DNA of 64,000 bases. It comes from Protopterus annectens (taxonomy: Eukaryota; Chordata; Ceratodontiformes; Protopteridae). The position numbers were made by a program, and so were the translations under genes. Position 1 is the first letter of the stretch. Each line of letters begins with the position of its first letter. This document shows positions 33,637 through 45,515 of this stretch, piece by piece. Under the pieces are notes generated by a model that saw nothing but the letters and a program-made list of their open reading frames with translations, was not told the DNA's origin and ran no database searches. Location: assembly GCF_019279795.1 (NCBI RefSeq), contig NC_056734.1:1336067-1400066 (forward strand), read 5' to 3'.

Positions 33637-33855
33637 GTCCAGCCCTAAGTTCAATATTTAACTTTTATCTACCCAAAAGATCTGAAAATCAACATATTTT
33701 GCAAATGCATAAGCCTAACCTTCCCTATGGTCAGCTTCTATTCTCATGTTCTGTAGCCAGTGCCTAGAATTATTTTCCATTTACAATTAGAACCAACCAA
33801 ATCCTGACATCATTCAAAACTTCTTTACAAGAATACCTTGCCTCACACTGGACAT
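33637..33855 (+). pseudogene. L2-type RT C-terminal region
   Basis: Directly after the PLE target repeat the frame reads CPALSSIFNFYLPKRSENQ, LPYGQLLFSCSVASA, one stop, NYFPFTIRTNQILTSFKTSL and QEYLASHWT then stop. This is the standard end of L2/CR1-group RTs (a WNxLPxxIR-like motif followed by FKxxL). It proves the two halves belong to one LINE. Confidence 0.85.
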
Positions 33856-34204
33856 GAACATATACCCAGCCCCTACCCCTCAAATCCTGACTACCTCTAC
33901 CTCATGAATACTATTTGAAACCAATTCCTTCCTCAACCATGATTGTCTTCTTCTTTACTTATTCCAAATTAAATCTAACTTGCAAAATAATATGTGATAA
34001 TCTAACAATCCAATGAGCAGAAGTTATATATAATGTTTAGCCTTTCATACTTGTGGCACAAGTTCTGTTTTAAATTTGTAACTAATTGACAAATTTATTA
34101 CTACATTCACTTTATCTTTATCTAGTTGTTAATTATCTGTTTATGTTCATGTTTTTGTGATGCTTTACCAAATTGTTAATCACTTGTCTATGTTTATATT
34201 TCTT

Positions 34205-34305
34205 GTAGAGCTTTTCTCCTAGGGCCTCCACTGAAAATAGGCTCCATCCAGCTCAGTGGACTATCCCAGTAATCAAATGCCAATAAATAAATAAATAAAT
34301 AAATA
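34205..34305 (+). mobile_element. L2-type 3' tail of the interrupted LINE
   Basis: TAGAGCTTTTCTCCTAGGGC, CTCCACTGAAAATAGGCTCC, AGTGGACTATCCCAGTAATC, ending (AATA)n. It is the model for the isolated tails elsewhere in the window. Confidence 0.8.
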
Positions 34306-34696
34306 TATATATATATATAAATATAACGTGACAGTTTATCAATGCTGACTGTTTTTGTGGGTGTGCACCAGAGGGTCCTGTCTTAGTTACACATTTGTTT
34401 AATCTACTCATGACCATTTTGCCAGTATATCATCTAGTGGTATGTAAAAAAGTTGCTGAAAGTACTAAATTAGTATTAACTATTACAAATACTATAAACC
34501 ATGTCTAGAGTTCCAAATGGATGCATTATGTGACTAGACAAGGAGTCTTAAATTATATTTAATTGAAAGATATGTGTCGTCATTCACTTTGCTCACAATT
34601 GTAAAGTGTATTCATATTCAACTGAAAACAAGATTTCTGTTAGCAGCTATTTTAAGGACCTATAAATGTACATACATAAAGGCCTTTCATTTGATA

Positions 34697-34698
34697 TA

Positions 34699-34774
<76 letters not shown>
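34697..34774. repeat. (TA)n microsatellite
   Basis: About 39 nearly perfect TA units. The rest of 34311-34919 is AT-rich with no feature I can name. Confidence 0.97.
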
Positions 34775-34781
<7 letters not shown>

Positions 34782-34919
34782 TTAAAGATGATATGTAAAA
34801 AAGCCTAAGGCATCATGAAACTAATTCTGTGTACAATTTCATCTAGGTCTGCTAAAGTCTAGGTGCTACTTTATGTAGCATTGACTTACTGATATATACA
34901 ACATGGTATGCACAATATC

Positions 34920-35860
34920 AGTGGTGGTACTATTTATGGGTAAGGGGGAAAGGAAGATATGGCTAGTTATAGGCTAGTCTCATTATATAATGCAGACGAG
35001 AAATTTTATGTCAGATTATTAGTAGCAAGACTTGACTGATTATTGCCTAAAATTTGTTTCATGTGTGCAGCAGAATGCAGGGGAAACATATAGACATGGG
35101 ATTGAAGAATATCAAATGGAGTTTGACTGTGTCAGATGGATTAATATGTTTGACCTTTTACTTCAAGTTATAGGAGGACAGAGGGGTTAGGGTACTCTTT
35201 AGCCAACCATGGATAAGGGTTAACAGGGGGACCATCAGAGAAGGTCCGTTTTTGGCAGGGGATGAGGAAGGATTTCCTCCAATTACTGGGGTATTTTTGT
35301 TTTGTACGAAGACTAAGGGGCAGCTTTAAGGGAGGAGTGAAGATTCCAAGATGTGGGGTACATTTATTTGTTGATTACTGTATAATACTTTTGGAGGTTG
35401 TGGAAAAGCATTTGCTGATGGTGCTAGCTATTTTTAAAAGGTTTGGGAATGAATCAGGCATATTCTAATGCCAAAACAAATCACTGGCTGTTTGGATAAG
35501 ATGAGAGGAAGAGGAGTTAATGGTAAGGCTTCCCTAGGTGAGAGGGAAAGAAATAACCAGGTTTGTCAGAATTTCTGTCGCTGAAGAAAATTACAGAAAG
35601 GAATTGAGGATTTGAAAGAAAGGATGGGAAATATGTTGGGTGAATGGTCAGGTAGGCTTGGTTCACTGAGGCAAAGGGTGGAGATAGTGAGAACAATGGT
35701 TATGCCCCATGTGATATATCTGGGAAGACATATAAGTAGACCGCAGCTAGGCAGAATATTAGGTGAGATTCAGAAAGCATGTGAAATGTTCATGTGGAGG
35801 GGGAGAAAGGTGAGAATAGACACGGAATGGATGAGAGAGAAGTAGTGCAGGGGTGGACTG
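34920..35860 (+). pseudogene. Tx1/L1-like LINE relic
   Basis: Purine-rich strand. Weak RT landmarks: SLYNADEKFYVRLLVARL (L1-like fingers), then VEKHLLMVLAIFKRFGNESG (post motif C) and, from 35612, GEWSGRLGSLRQRVEIVRTM, VMPHVIYLGRHISR and IQKACEMFMWRGRK. The last part is the typical L1/Tx1 connection region. Many frame changes. The assignment rests on motif resemblance by eye. Confidence 0.6.
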
Positions 35861-36059
35861 GGTTACCAGGTTTTCATAGCTATTTAACAGGTATTAATTG
35901 AGTTTATAGTTTGAGGGGATATGCAAAAATACTTAAATATAAGTGGGATGGGAGCAAAGGAGAATGGACTGGAATGGGAATATTTTTCATAGAAAATAAG
36001 ATATATACAAGATGGTAAAGAGGTATATTTGGTGTTTGTTTAATGGTTATCAAGAAAGA

Positions 36060-36430
36060 AATAGATCTGTTTAACTGAAAAGATTTCAAACCTGCATAAA
36101 CCAAAGCACTGCTGGTGATTCCTTGCTGGGTGAGGAAAGTACACCTATATATTTTGTGTGTGAGTAATAGAGGTGCTTTCTGTTTTACCTGCTCCATGTT
36201 TTCTGTTTTAAGAAATTTGCTTGGCCTGATGTTTTTGTCCTATGTGAGAGATAGATGCTTATATTATCTAGGCTGCACTTTTCATATGTTTTTTCATTGG
36301 TTAAATTGTTTCTTGAGTGATATTTAAATACACAGTGAATTTTTGGGTCTTTGTCTTTTTATGAAAAGATTTCAAGCCTGCATAAACTAAAAGCACTGCT
36401 GGTGATGTCCTGCTAGATTTTCCCACACAC
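36060..36430. repeat. two direct copies of a ~75-bp word
   Basis: AAAAGATTTCAAACCTGCAT ... AGCACTGCTGGTGAT occurs at about 36076 and 36364, nearly 290 bp apart. Function unknown. Confidence 0.7.
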
Positions 36431-37050
36431 ACACTCCACTTCATTGATCTGCTTTTTAAACCTGGTGATTTTAAGCTGCCCACCCCTACTGTAAACTAAG
36501 CTCCTCCTTTTCTACACTGCTGTTGATATCGTCATTTATTTATTTGTCTTTCCTTGTGCTAATATTAAAAAAGCACATACTGCCACTCATTGTCTATTCT
36601 ACTGAATTTCTTGCTCTGAATTCATTATTTATCTAGCTGTTAGATAAAATAAAATATTCTTACACTCTACAAGCACATCTTTTTGCATCAAGAGGTCAGT
36701 GGATTTTCCATCTGGTGCACTGAGAACTAGCATGGTCTGTTTAGGTTGGGAAAACATTTAAGATTTCTGCATGTACTTTTATTAGTTGTAGGGCTTATTA
36801 ATCAGCTTATCTTGTTTTTATATAAATTATGTACAACTGAGTGGCTCTTGGCTCATTTATGCAAAATGAAGTACTTTTATTGAATAATCACACTTTTATA
36901 AGCTGTTTAAAGTGCACTGCTGCATCTACATCTTTAAGTTTGTTTGTGGTAACATTTTGTATCTCCAGACAATCCTTTACTGTACTTTTACATTAGGAGG
37001 AATGGGATTATTAATCTAGTGGCAGTAGATGTTTACCTGTTCTATCTGAG
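36431..37050. other. AT-rich stretch upstream of the tandem monomers
   Basis: No coding signal. It may belong to the 5' UTR of the following LINE, but no repeat unit proves this. Confidence 0.35.
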
Positions 37051-38190
37051 CTGGGAAGCACATAAAACGTCTCTAAGTATTTTTTGCACTTCTCTTATAT
37101 ACTGTGACTGTACTTTACCAGTTTTAGAAAAACTATACTGTTCTCTGCTGCTTTAAGTAATTAATTGCACTGTATTACATTGTATCTGTTAGTTGTAGGG
37201 CTGTTGTAGGTAGCTTGTGTGGTATTGTTACACTTTGGGTCCAAACCAGCTATTCTACATTAAGAAGGTGTTTTTCTGTACCCTTGTGGCAGAAATGCAC
37301 TGATCTAACTTGTCTGAGTTGGGGGAATGGTGGAAGGCTAATTGTGTGTTTTCCTGATTGGTAGTTAGCTTAAAATGTGTTTCTGTTTGCTTGTATTTAA
37401 GCCTCATGTTTGCATGGTGCTGCACTTTCACAGAGGTGGTTAGCAGCGCCCTGTATAGACACAAAACTCTAGAAGCTTAGTTTTTCCTTAAACAGCTGTT
37501 ATTGAAAGCCAGCCAAGCTTTTCTGATGTTCTAGGAGCAAGTCAGTTGTACAGTGAACAGTATTGCCTTACTGATCAGCCTTAGCCTACACAAAGTATAG
37601 GTCTCTCTTTGGTCTATCTTCTGGGAAGCACACAAAAGGGCTCTAACTATTTTTTGTACTTCTCTTATATAATGTGATTGTACTTTAGCAGTTTCAGAAA
37701 AACAATGTACTGTTTACTGCTGCTCTAAGTAGTTAATTGCTCTGTATTACATTGTATCTGTTAGTTGTAGGGCTGTTGTAGGTAGTTTGTGTTGTCTTGT
37801 TACACTTTGACTCCAAACCAGCTATTCTACATTAATAAGGTGTTTTTCTGCACCCTTGTGGTAGAAGTGTGCTGATCTAATTTGTCTGAGTTGGGTAATG
37901 TTGGTGGAAGGCTTACTGTGTGCTTTCCTGATTGGTAGTTAGCTTAAAACTTGTTTCTGTTTGCTTCATATTTAAGCCTCATGTTTGTGTGGTGCAGCAC
38001 TACACACAGCAGTGGTTAGCAGTGCCCTGTATAGATGCAAATGCCTAGAAGCTGGTTTTCCCTAAACAGCTGTCAGTGAAATCCATCCAAGCTTTTCTGC
38101 TGTTCTAGGAGCAACTCGGTTGTGTACTGAGCAGTGTTGCCTTATTGATCAACTTTAGCCTACACAAAGTATAGGTCCCACTTGTAGTCT
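37051..38190 (+). repeat. two 570-bp tandem monomers, putative LINE 5' UTR
   Basis: CTGGGAAGCACA at 37051 and 37621 start two direct units of 570 bp that align along their whole length (for example GTTAGTTGTAGGGCTGTTGT, AAACCAGCTATTCTACATTA, GCCTACACAAAGTATAGGTC). The second runs into the ORF1 region of the CR1-type LINE. Tandem promoter monomers are known in some LINEs; the promoter role here is inference. Confidence 0.85.
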
Positions 38191-38264
38191 CTGCACTACC
38201 AGCACAGTCCTGTCAAAGTAACCCATTCCCTTCCCTAATAAAAGAAACAGTAAGAGCCTGCTCT

Positions 38265-39130
38265 CATGGACAGGCAGTTTCCCATCATCTCTCTGGCCAG
38301 CCTGATAGACATAAGCATCCTAAGGCAATGGCAATTGTCTCTTGTATACTGACAACCACTTACTCCTGAAACAAACAAATACTTTATGTGAGAGATGGAG
38401 CGACACTATGAAACTGGAGGAAAGAATTGCACATAAGGAAAACTGAATGTCAAACAGGTTGTTTGTACACACACACTTCCTACACTAAATAAAGACATGA
38501 CTCATAAACCCACATAAGTGGAGGTACTCACTCGTAACTTACCAAAAGATCAGAGGCCTCACAATGCAAAAAACAACCACAACACATAATAACACACACC
38601 AGTGTCTCAACAAATAAGCCCATAAGGCATAAGACCACAAAACGTCATGTATTGGTCATAGGTGACTCCATTGTGAGACACACGGATGTTCCCTTCACCA
38701 GGCTGGATAAGGAGCAGGTTACGGTTAGCTGCCTGTCAGGTGCCAGGATCTGTCCAATCACTCAAGCACTCAAGTCACTCAACCACAAGTACTGGTATGA
38801 CTCTGTTATAGTCCATGTGGGAATGAAGGACCTGAGATGCACCTTACTGGACTATATGAAGAGAGACATGACTGAGCTCTCAGATTAAGTGACACAGACA
38901 ACCTAGCCTTAAACAGCATTCTACCTTCTCCAAGTATGATGCCACAATACAAACAAAAATGATTGACTTTAACAATTGGCTTAGCTTCTGGGGTCAGTCC
39001 AAGGAGATCCAATATCTTTCAGCCTGGGAAGACGTGGTCAACTGGCCATGCATTTTTGCCAGATATGGTTGCACCTGTCTCCTCTAGGCTTTTGGATACT
39101 GGCAAATGCATTAGCAACCCCTACTACCTT
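38265..39130 (+). pseudogene. CR1-type ORF1: SGNH esterase copy
   Basis: The N-terminal part (MDRQFPIISLASLIDISILR) aligns with the 18641 copy, but the CxxC pairs are lost. Esterase block I is intact: VIGDSIVRHTDVPF from 38652. Block III reads VIVHVGMKDLR, with the usual Asn replaced by Lys. Block V reads HLSPLGFWILANALAT. A frameshift near 38885 separates the two halves. Blocks I and III are damaged in complementary ways in the two copies of this window. Confidence 0.82.
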
Positions 39131-39179
39131 TTTAAACAGTATAAAAAACCAGAATCCCAACATAACAAAATCCTCTCCA

Positions 39180-42013
39180 GATAAACTCAAGGTACTGCTG
39201 CTTAATGCTAGGAGTCTTAAGAAGAAACTGCACTTCCTGGAAGCACTCCTCACTTTGGAAAATGCTGAAGTCTATGCAGTCACTGAGATGTGGTTAAAAG
39301 GTGTGGAAAGCATCCCAGCTATGCAGGGCTACAATGCCTTCCATACTTTCAGACCACAAACTTGGTGTGAAAGAACCAAAGGAGGAGGTGTACCCATCTT
39401 CATTACAGATAAGTGCACCTTGAGACTGGTCGGACAGTATGACTCTCTTGAGCTACTCCACGTCCAATTAACAATAGGCAAAGCCCCCTATCACATCATA
39501 GCTAGCTATAGGTTTCCCACCATGAAACATGAAAATCATACCACATACATGAACTTAATGGAGTCACTTGCTATACAGCCCAGCACCTTACTCATGAGTG
39601 ATTTTAATTATCTTACCATTGGCTGGGAAACATACATGACCACAAACATACTGGCTCAGATGTTCTTTGACTTTGTCAATGTAAATGCTTTGGAACAGCT
39701 AGTCAGCACACCCACAAGAGGCTCAAATGCCCTGGACATAGTAGTCACTAACATGGGAGCACATTACACCCCCACCACCTGGTGTGATGTCCTACCTGGT
39801 AAGATCAGACCATAAATCAGTCTAGTTTGATGTAATTATAAGACCAGATAGGTCATCAAGTTCAAAAATGCCTAAGAATATTTCAAAGACAATTTGCCTC
39901 CTGCTAAGTGATGGTATAAGATGTTTCAAAGCCCCCTTGAACACAGATAACATGGACTCCTATACAGATGTGTACACCAATGCCCTGTATAACCACTTAA
40001 GCAATTGTATAGAATTGTCTGTACCTGACTAGATTAAAACCAGGGCTTGCCGAAAAAACATGCCACCCTGGTGGACCCCTAGTATAAACAGGCTATACGA
40101 CAATTAGAAGAAACTAATGTCCAAGAACAAGAGGGAACTGGCTCAGCAGAGGAAGAAATCCCTCCGTAGCTTAAACAAACAAATTAGAGATCTTGTCAAG
40201 TCCTCCAAAGCTAATTGTGAAGCAAAAATAGTGTCTCTAGCTAAGTATAATCACAATGTATTCTTTAATTACATTGAAAGTCTAAAAGGGAATACCCAGC
40301 TACATGCCAAACTTGTTGTATATGGCACCACCCATACTCAACTGGAGGTAATAGTCAACCTGATAGCTGACAGTTTTGGTGCAAACTTCGGCCCCCTGTC
40401 CCCTCCAGTCATCTCCCAAAGTATACCTGCTACCATTCCTCAGCCTATTATCTCAAGATAGCAGGTTATTGCGGCACTCTCCAAGGCCAAAAACACTGCA
40501 TCAATGGGACCAGACAACATCCCAGGTTGCACTTTAAACAACATAAAATATGACCTAGCAGACCCACTTGGATTCCTGTTTAACTACAGCCTGCAAACTG
40601 GCTATGTTCTGGCAGAATGTATGACAGCAACAGTAATCCCCCTGCATAAAGGAAGACCATCAACTGGCCCTGGGAATTATAGACCCATAATCTTGACTAG
40701 CCTCATCTGCAAGGCCATGGAAAGAATCATTATGGACCTTATTAACAAGGACATATCTAATTTCCAAACTCTGGTCCCAACCCAGTTCAGATTTTTTAAA
40801 GGTAGATCATGCCTGTTAAACATGGTTAACTTCTTAGAGAAAATCACAAAGGTCCTGGATGAGGGAAAGACATTGCATACCACCGATCTTGACCTCACCA
40901 AGGCATTTGACACAATCCCCTCTACTCAGGTATTATAGAAAACTTTTTCAATTGGGAATTAATCCCTACATTATCAGATGAGTAATCAGCTGGCTCACCG
41001 ACAGAACATATATTGTTAAAGTGGGATGGGTGACTTCACCGCTAACAAAAAAACAGTCACCAGTGGCATACCACAAGGTTATGTACAGGGCCCCTTACTA
41101 TTCAGAATTTATTTCTCAGAAGTCCAAGCAAACTTAGACGGCTTGTGGCTGACCAAGTTCACTGATGATTGCAAATTGGGAGCAATCATCGAGTCCCCAA
41201 AGATGCTAGTATACTACAGATAGGTTAAACGCAGACAAATGATTGGTGTCAATGCCAAGGATTAAAGCTAAATGCAAAAAATGCATTATCATTCCCTTTG
41301 GGAAAGCTAACATCTCTGCTAATTACATTATAGATAGCACCCTACCTTCCTAAGTGTAGACCCAGTTGTATGTGATTTGGGTACTCAGGTTGACAGCAGT
41401 TTGAACTTTGACCAGCAAGTATCCAACAGTAGTAAGGAAATCCTTCTAAGTGGTACATCTTATAAGGAAAGGAATCACCTCTAGATCTAAGAATGTTATA
41501 ATTCCATTACACTTGGCCCTCATCAGACCAGTAATTGAGTACAGTGATACCTTTTGCATGTACTTCACCAGACACCTAAAGCAACTGAAGAGACCACAGA
41601 AGTTTCTCACCAAGAATTACAGGGTACACAAAACAAGTCTTACATGGAAAGACTGAAAGCCCTGTTACTGTATTCTGCCTACTACAGGTTGCTAAGGGAT
41701 GACCTGTACTTGGCTTACAGGGCAGTCTCTGACCTGGCCCTGATGGAATTGCTACACATTCGTAAATCAAACTACAAGAGGGGTTACTCGCTCCAGGGAT
41801 CTTAACCTAGCATTTGACATGAACAGGTCATGCTGGAGAGATAGATGCATATCCCAGAGAATGCCACAGCTCTGGATCAAGCTTCCAGTTCATGTGAAAC
41901 AGAGCCCCTCCCTGACCCTCTTCAAATGCAACCTAGATCAATGGATGGGTGAATGCAGATTCACTCCTGGGGTGGCACCCATGTCCCTCCTGGACAGAGG
42001 AAGTTGGTATTAA
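39180..42013 (+). pseudogene. CR1-type ORF2: endonuclease plus RT
   Basis: Endonuclease: LLLNARSLKKKLHF, AVTEMWLKG (Glu kept), GGGVPIFI, LMSDFNYLTIGW (GDFN changed to SDFN). RT: SMGPDNIPGCTL, VIPLHKG, NYRPIIL, KGRSCLLNMV, motif A as DLDLTKAFDTIP (intact), GIPQGYVQGPLLF (motif B), LTKFTDDCKLGAII (motif C, both Asp present). C-terminus: CWRDRCISQRMPQLWIKLP. Stops near 40033, 40108 and 40461 and frameshifts near 39800, 40930, 41220 and 41640. Confidence 0.9.
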
Positions 42014-42149
42014 CTATCATAGACCCTTACCTCTGTGAACTTCACTCACCTATCCACCAACAATTGGGGAAACAGGATAAATATGGCTAGGCTTGTAAGG
42101 CTCTAGGGCCATTAGCCTAGTAACTTCCTATGAACCCATGAAGTGTAGA

Positions 42150-43030
42150 GAAGGGGATATGATGATGGAAGTGGAAAGGTTTGATGAGTCTGAAAGTGAA
42201 TAGATTATTGATGAATGAGAGGTGGCCAGTGCAGTTTATTTAGTTTATGGAGTTGAAAACATTTTGGAATCAGTATGAGGGAGTGGCTGATGCACATAAC
42301 ACTGGTGCCAAAGATAAAGTGGATGGTGGAAAACCTAGAAGATGGAGAAGAAGGGGGAGAATGAGTAGGAAGAGGTGGGAATGGATGGGAAGGAGTTAGT
42401 TGTCAGAAAGGGCTGATTTACAGACAGCTAGGTTGGTAGAATGGAAGAGGAGCTATGTAAACATTGACAGCACAGTGGGAAAGGTAGAATGGATACCGTG
42501 GAATGGCATACAGGTGAACTCCAGGAGATGGATTAGACAGGTGAGAATAGAGATGTTCCTTGGAGAATGTTACATAGATGGTACCAAATGCTGACATGAT
42601 TTTAAAAGGGGATGATGATGAACTAATGCTGTTGAAGTAGTAGGAAGGAGGTGATGGATTAACAGCATATGTGGTGCTACTGTCTGCTGTTTGGAAGTGT
42701 GTGGAAAATCATGTGTGAAGTATGGAGAGAGTGTAAGAACAAATAGTGCAGGAGAGGTGGTTGCGCTGTCTGGGATAGAGTTAGAAGGGCAGATATAGGG
42801 ATTAGAAGAGATGCTAAAGTTACAAGAGGCAGTATGAAAGGTAAAGAAAATTATTACAGGAGCAGGGAAAGGAAAAGTGGGTCATCATAACAAAAATAGG
42901 TTGATGGTGAATAGGGAAGGTTTGGAGATTGAGATTGAGATATCACACTGTCACAGGTTTAGAGGACAAATGGGGTGCAGGGAAAGAATAGGGGGAAGGA
43001 AACGAGAAGAAGACAGGAGCAGAGGTGGTA
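42150..43030 (+). other. purine-rich stretch, possible Tx1/L1-like relic
   Basis: The strand composition (G/A-rich) resembles 34.9-35.9 kb. One frame gives GRWRKTRRWRRRGRMSRKRW and, at 42400-42594, LVEWKRSYVNID and VEWIPWNGIQVNSRRWIRQV. These loosely resemble the distal region of Tx1-type LINEs, but no diagnostic motif is secure. Confidence 0.3.
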
Positions 43031-44175
43031 ATGCCAAAGTAAAGGGGTAAATGAGATAAGAAATTATGAAAGAAAGGCTGGCAGGTGGTAGTGACCATGC
43101 AGATATGTTACAGTCTGGGCTAAAAGTAGTAGGGCAATGAGAGAATGTTGATAGTCATTTTGGAAGGATTACATTGCTATGGAAGGGAAGCAAGCTGGAT
43201 ATTAAGATTATGTGCATTCTCATCAAATTAATAGGTGTTAAGAGATGCATAGTTATTGAACATGGATGTGTTTTAAATGTTTGTACACATTCTGCAAGAG
43301 CTGATTATTGATGTCAGACTGACTGAGCTATTTATGATGTAGAAAAATGATTTCTGCCTTTCTTATAAGTAGCTGTGGTAGCAAGGGCACACAGTTAATT
43401 TTAAGAATAAATTATGCTCACTTTTCCATACTTATATAGAGAGCTGTCTAAAACACTCAAACTTACTTAGTTAAGGGAGTCATGATGGATCCCTAGCTAT
43501 GTTTCACTTGTCTGTAAATGGAATAATTCCTGAATTGTACATACTTTTTTGTTTGTAATATAAAATTGTATAAAGTGGTGGGCAATTTCATTCCATTCAG
43601 CCTTTTCTAGTACAGCACTTCTAGATGTCAGTAAAGTAAATCAGAAAAGATCCAGACCAGAGCTTATTTGTCACTGCACACACTTCTTGCATTTCTCCTG
43701 TGCTAAGTTATTTCTTCTGGTAAATTTTTTAATGCTAAAATTAGATGAACTATGTTTTTTTCTGTCCCCGTCATCTGTGGGATACAGTCTTAAGCTCTTA
43801 AAACTTTCTCTGAAGCAACCTAATCCCTAGTATGGTTTAGCAGTTTTAAGCCACAGGTTGTAAATAAGTAATATCCTGAATTACATTTAATTCTTGCAAC
43901 TTTTACCATCATCTAATGTGACTATAATAACAAGCTTCTTGACCAAACATAATACTTCCAGTTTCTTTCTGAAAAATGATCACTTTTGTCCATTGCCTCT
44001 TTACTGTAAATGATCACTTTTGTCCATTGCATCTTAACTGTTTAAAAAGACTTAAAATAGCCTAACACAAAATACATACATACTTCATTTTGGAGTACAC
44101 TTGATCCTTATTACCAAAAGTTCCATACTTCATGTCTTAGCTTCAGGTTAGCATATCTGATTTGCTGATTCACAT
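43031..44175. other. no recognisable gene
   Basis: AT-rich. A short local duplication (TGATCACTTTTGTCCATTGC at about 43978 and 44011) is the only structure seen. Confidence 0.45.
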
Positions 44176-44280
44176 ATTTTATTTATTTATTTATTTATTT
44201 AACATGTGTTTACCGGTACAGTCCGACTGGGCTAATAGCCCATTTTCAGCAGAGGCCCTGGGACAAAAAGCTCCATAGAA
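44176..44280 (-). mobile_element. L2-type LINE 3' tail, inverted
   Basis: Minus-strand order: GGAGCTTTTTGTCCCAGGGC, CTGCTGAAAATGGGCTATT, CAGTCGGACTGTACCGG, TAAACACATGTTAAATAAAT, (AAAT)n. Confidence 0.78.
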
Positions 44281-44636
44281 AAAACAATTTAGTATCATAC
44301 ATGACAAAACATAACAACTTCAAGGACATCAAGATTACACAGTGATCCAGAGCAAAATTGCCATATAGGTCTACTGTTTGTGCATGCTCATGACAACAAT
44401 AAACTGATGTCTCTAACAAACGTATACTGAATGTAGATGGGGGGGCATGTAAAAAAGCAATTGGCGATGTGTGGGATTATTCATTAAAGAAGTATTCAAG
44501 TGTAATTCTAATAAATTTCCTTGCTGCTTTGCAATGCTTAGGTTTGCATAATGTTTACCTTTTTTCAAGTGACTGCATTGTCCAAACACTGCAACATGTA
44601 TCTACATACCTTCGTGTTTAAACTCTTCCACAAAAC

Positions 44637-45515
44637 AGTCTTCTTCTACTTTCGGCTGCTCCCGTTAGTTGTCGCCACAGCCGATCAACTGTTTCCATTT
44701 CTTCCTGTCCTCTGCATCTTGCTCTGTCACACCAATTACCTGCATGTCCTCTCTCACCACATCCATAAACCTTATCTTAGGCCTTCCTCTTTTCCTGTTA
44801 CCTGGCAGCTTCATCCTTAGCATCTTTTTCCCAACATACTCTGCATCCCTCCTCAGCACACGTCCAAACCAATGTAATCTTGCCTCTCTGGCTTTGTCTC
44901 CAAACCTTCCAACCTGGGCTGACCATCTAATATACTTATTCCTAATCCTGTCCATCCTCGTCACACCCAGTGCAAATCTTAACATCTTCAACTCTGCCAC
45001 GTCAAGCTCTGACTCCTGTCTTTTTGTCAATGCCACTGTCTCCAACCCATATAACATAGCTGGTCTCACTACCCTCTTGTAGACTTTCCCTTTCACTCTT
45101 ACTGGTACTCGTCTGTCACAAATTACTCCTGACACTCTTCTCCACCCACTCCATCCTGCCTGTACTCTCTCCTTCACCTCTCTTCCACACTCACCATTAC
45201 TCTGAACTGTTGATCCCAAGTATTTAAACTCATCCACCTTCGCCACCTCTACTCCCTGCATCCTCACCATTCCTCTATCCTCTCTCTTATTAACACACAC
45301 ATATTCTGTCTTAGTCCTGCTGACCTTCATTCCTCTTCTCTCTAGAGCATATCTCCACCTCTCCAGGGTCTCCTCCACCTGTTCCCTACTCTCACTACAG
45401 ATCACAATGTCATCTGTAAACATCATAGTCCACGGGGACTCCTGTCTGATCTCGTCTGTCAACCTGTCCATCACCATTGCAAATAATAAAGGGCTCAGAG
45501 CTGATCATTGATGTA
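44637..45515 (-). mobile_element. RTE-type LINE, 5'-truncated, GAAGAAG tail
   Basis: The element starts within RT motif B and ends with TGGCGACAACTAACGGGAGC, AGCCGAAAGTAGAAGAAG. This tail differs from the (GAT)n tail of the 2.4-5.9 kb element, so it is a second RTE family. The SINEs at 59.8 and 54.1 kb share it. Confidence 0.9.
44665..45477 (-). pseudogene. RTE-type RT, motif C to C-terminus
   Basis: Open for 270 codons from MVMDRLTDEIRQESPW: motif C as MMFTDDIVICSESREQ (DD present), VSRTKTEYVCVN, KYLGSTVQSNGECG, RVVRPAMLYGLETVALTKRQ, LHWFGRVLRRD, GRPKIRFMDVVREDMQVIGV. It ends in stop just before the tail. Just upstream, VGLHQ-stop-SALSPLLFA is motif B with a TGA. It has no further lesion, so this truncated copy is fairly young. 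The N-terminal RT and endonuclease are absent. Confidence 0.9.

Larger units (their letters stand above)
28195..34310 (+). mobile_element. L2-type LINE, interrupted by a PLE
   Basis: In order: a C/T-rich leader or ORF1 relic (28195-29100), endonuclease relic (29130-29830), RT (30310-31645), a PLE insertion (31659-33623), the RT C-terminal region (33637-33855) and a 3' tail GGAGCTTTTCTCCTAGGGCC ... (AATA)n at 34205-34305. The L2 frame resumes exactly across the insertion. Numerous stops show an old copy. Confidence 0.82.
38190..42140 (+). mobile_element. CR1-type LINE, second near-full copy
   Basis: The copy has ORF1 (from about 38265), ORF2 (to 42013), a 3' UTR and the family tail (ATGGCTAGGCTTGTAAGGCT, TTAGCCTAGTAACTTCC, TATGAACCCATGA). 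It is homologous along its length to 18637-22420 and preceded by the tandem monomers. Stops and frameshifts inactivate it. Confidence 0.92.

Noticed and set aside
38652-38888. Host GDSL lipase/esterase gene
   Set aside because: The domain sits in ORF1 of a CR1-type LINE, with the same arrangement in two other copies and LINE endonuclease directly downstream.
44669-45082. Plus-strand 137-codon frame
   Set aside because: Antisense of the RTE-type RT.
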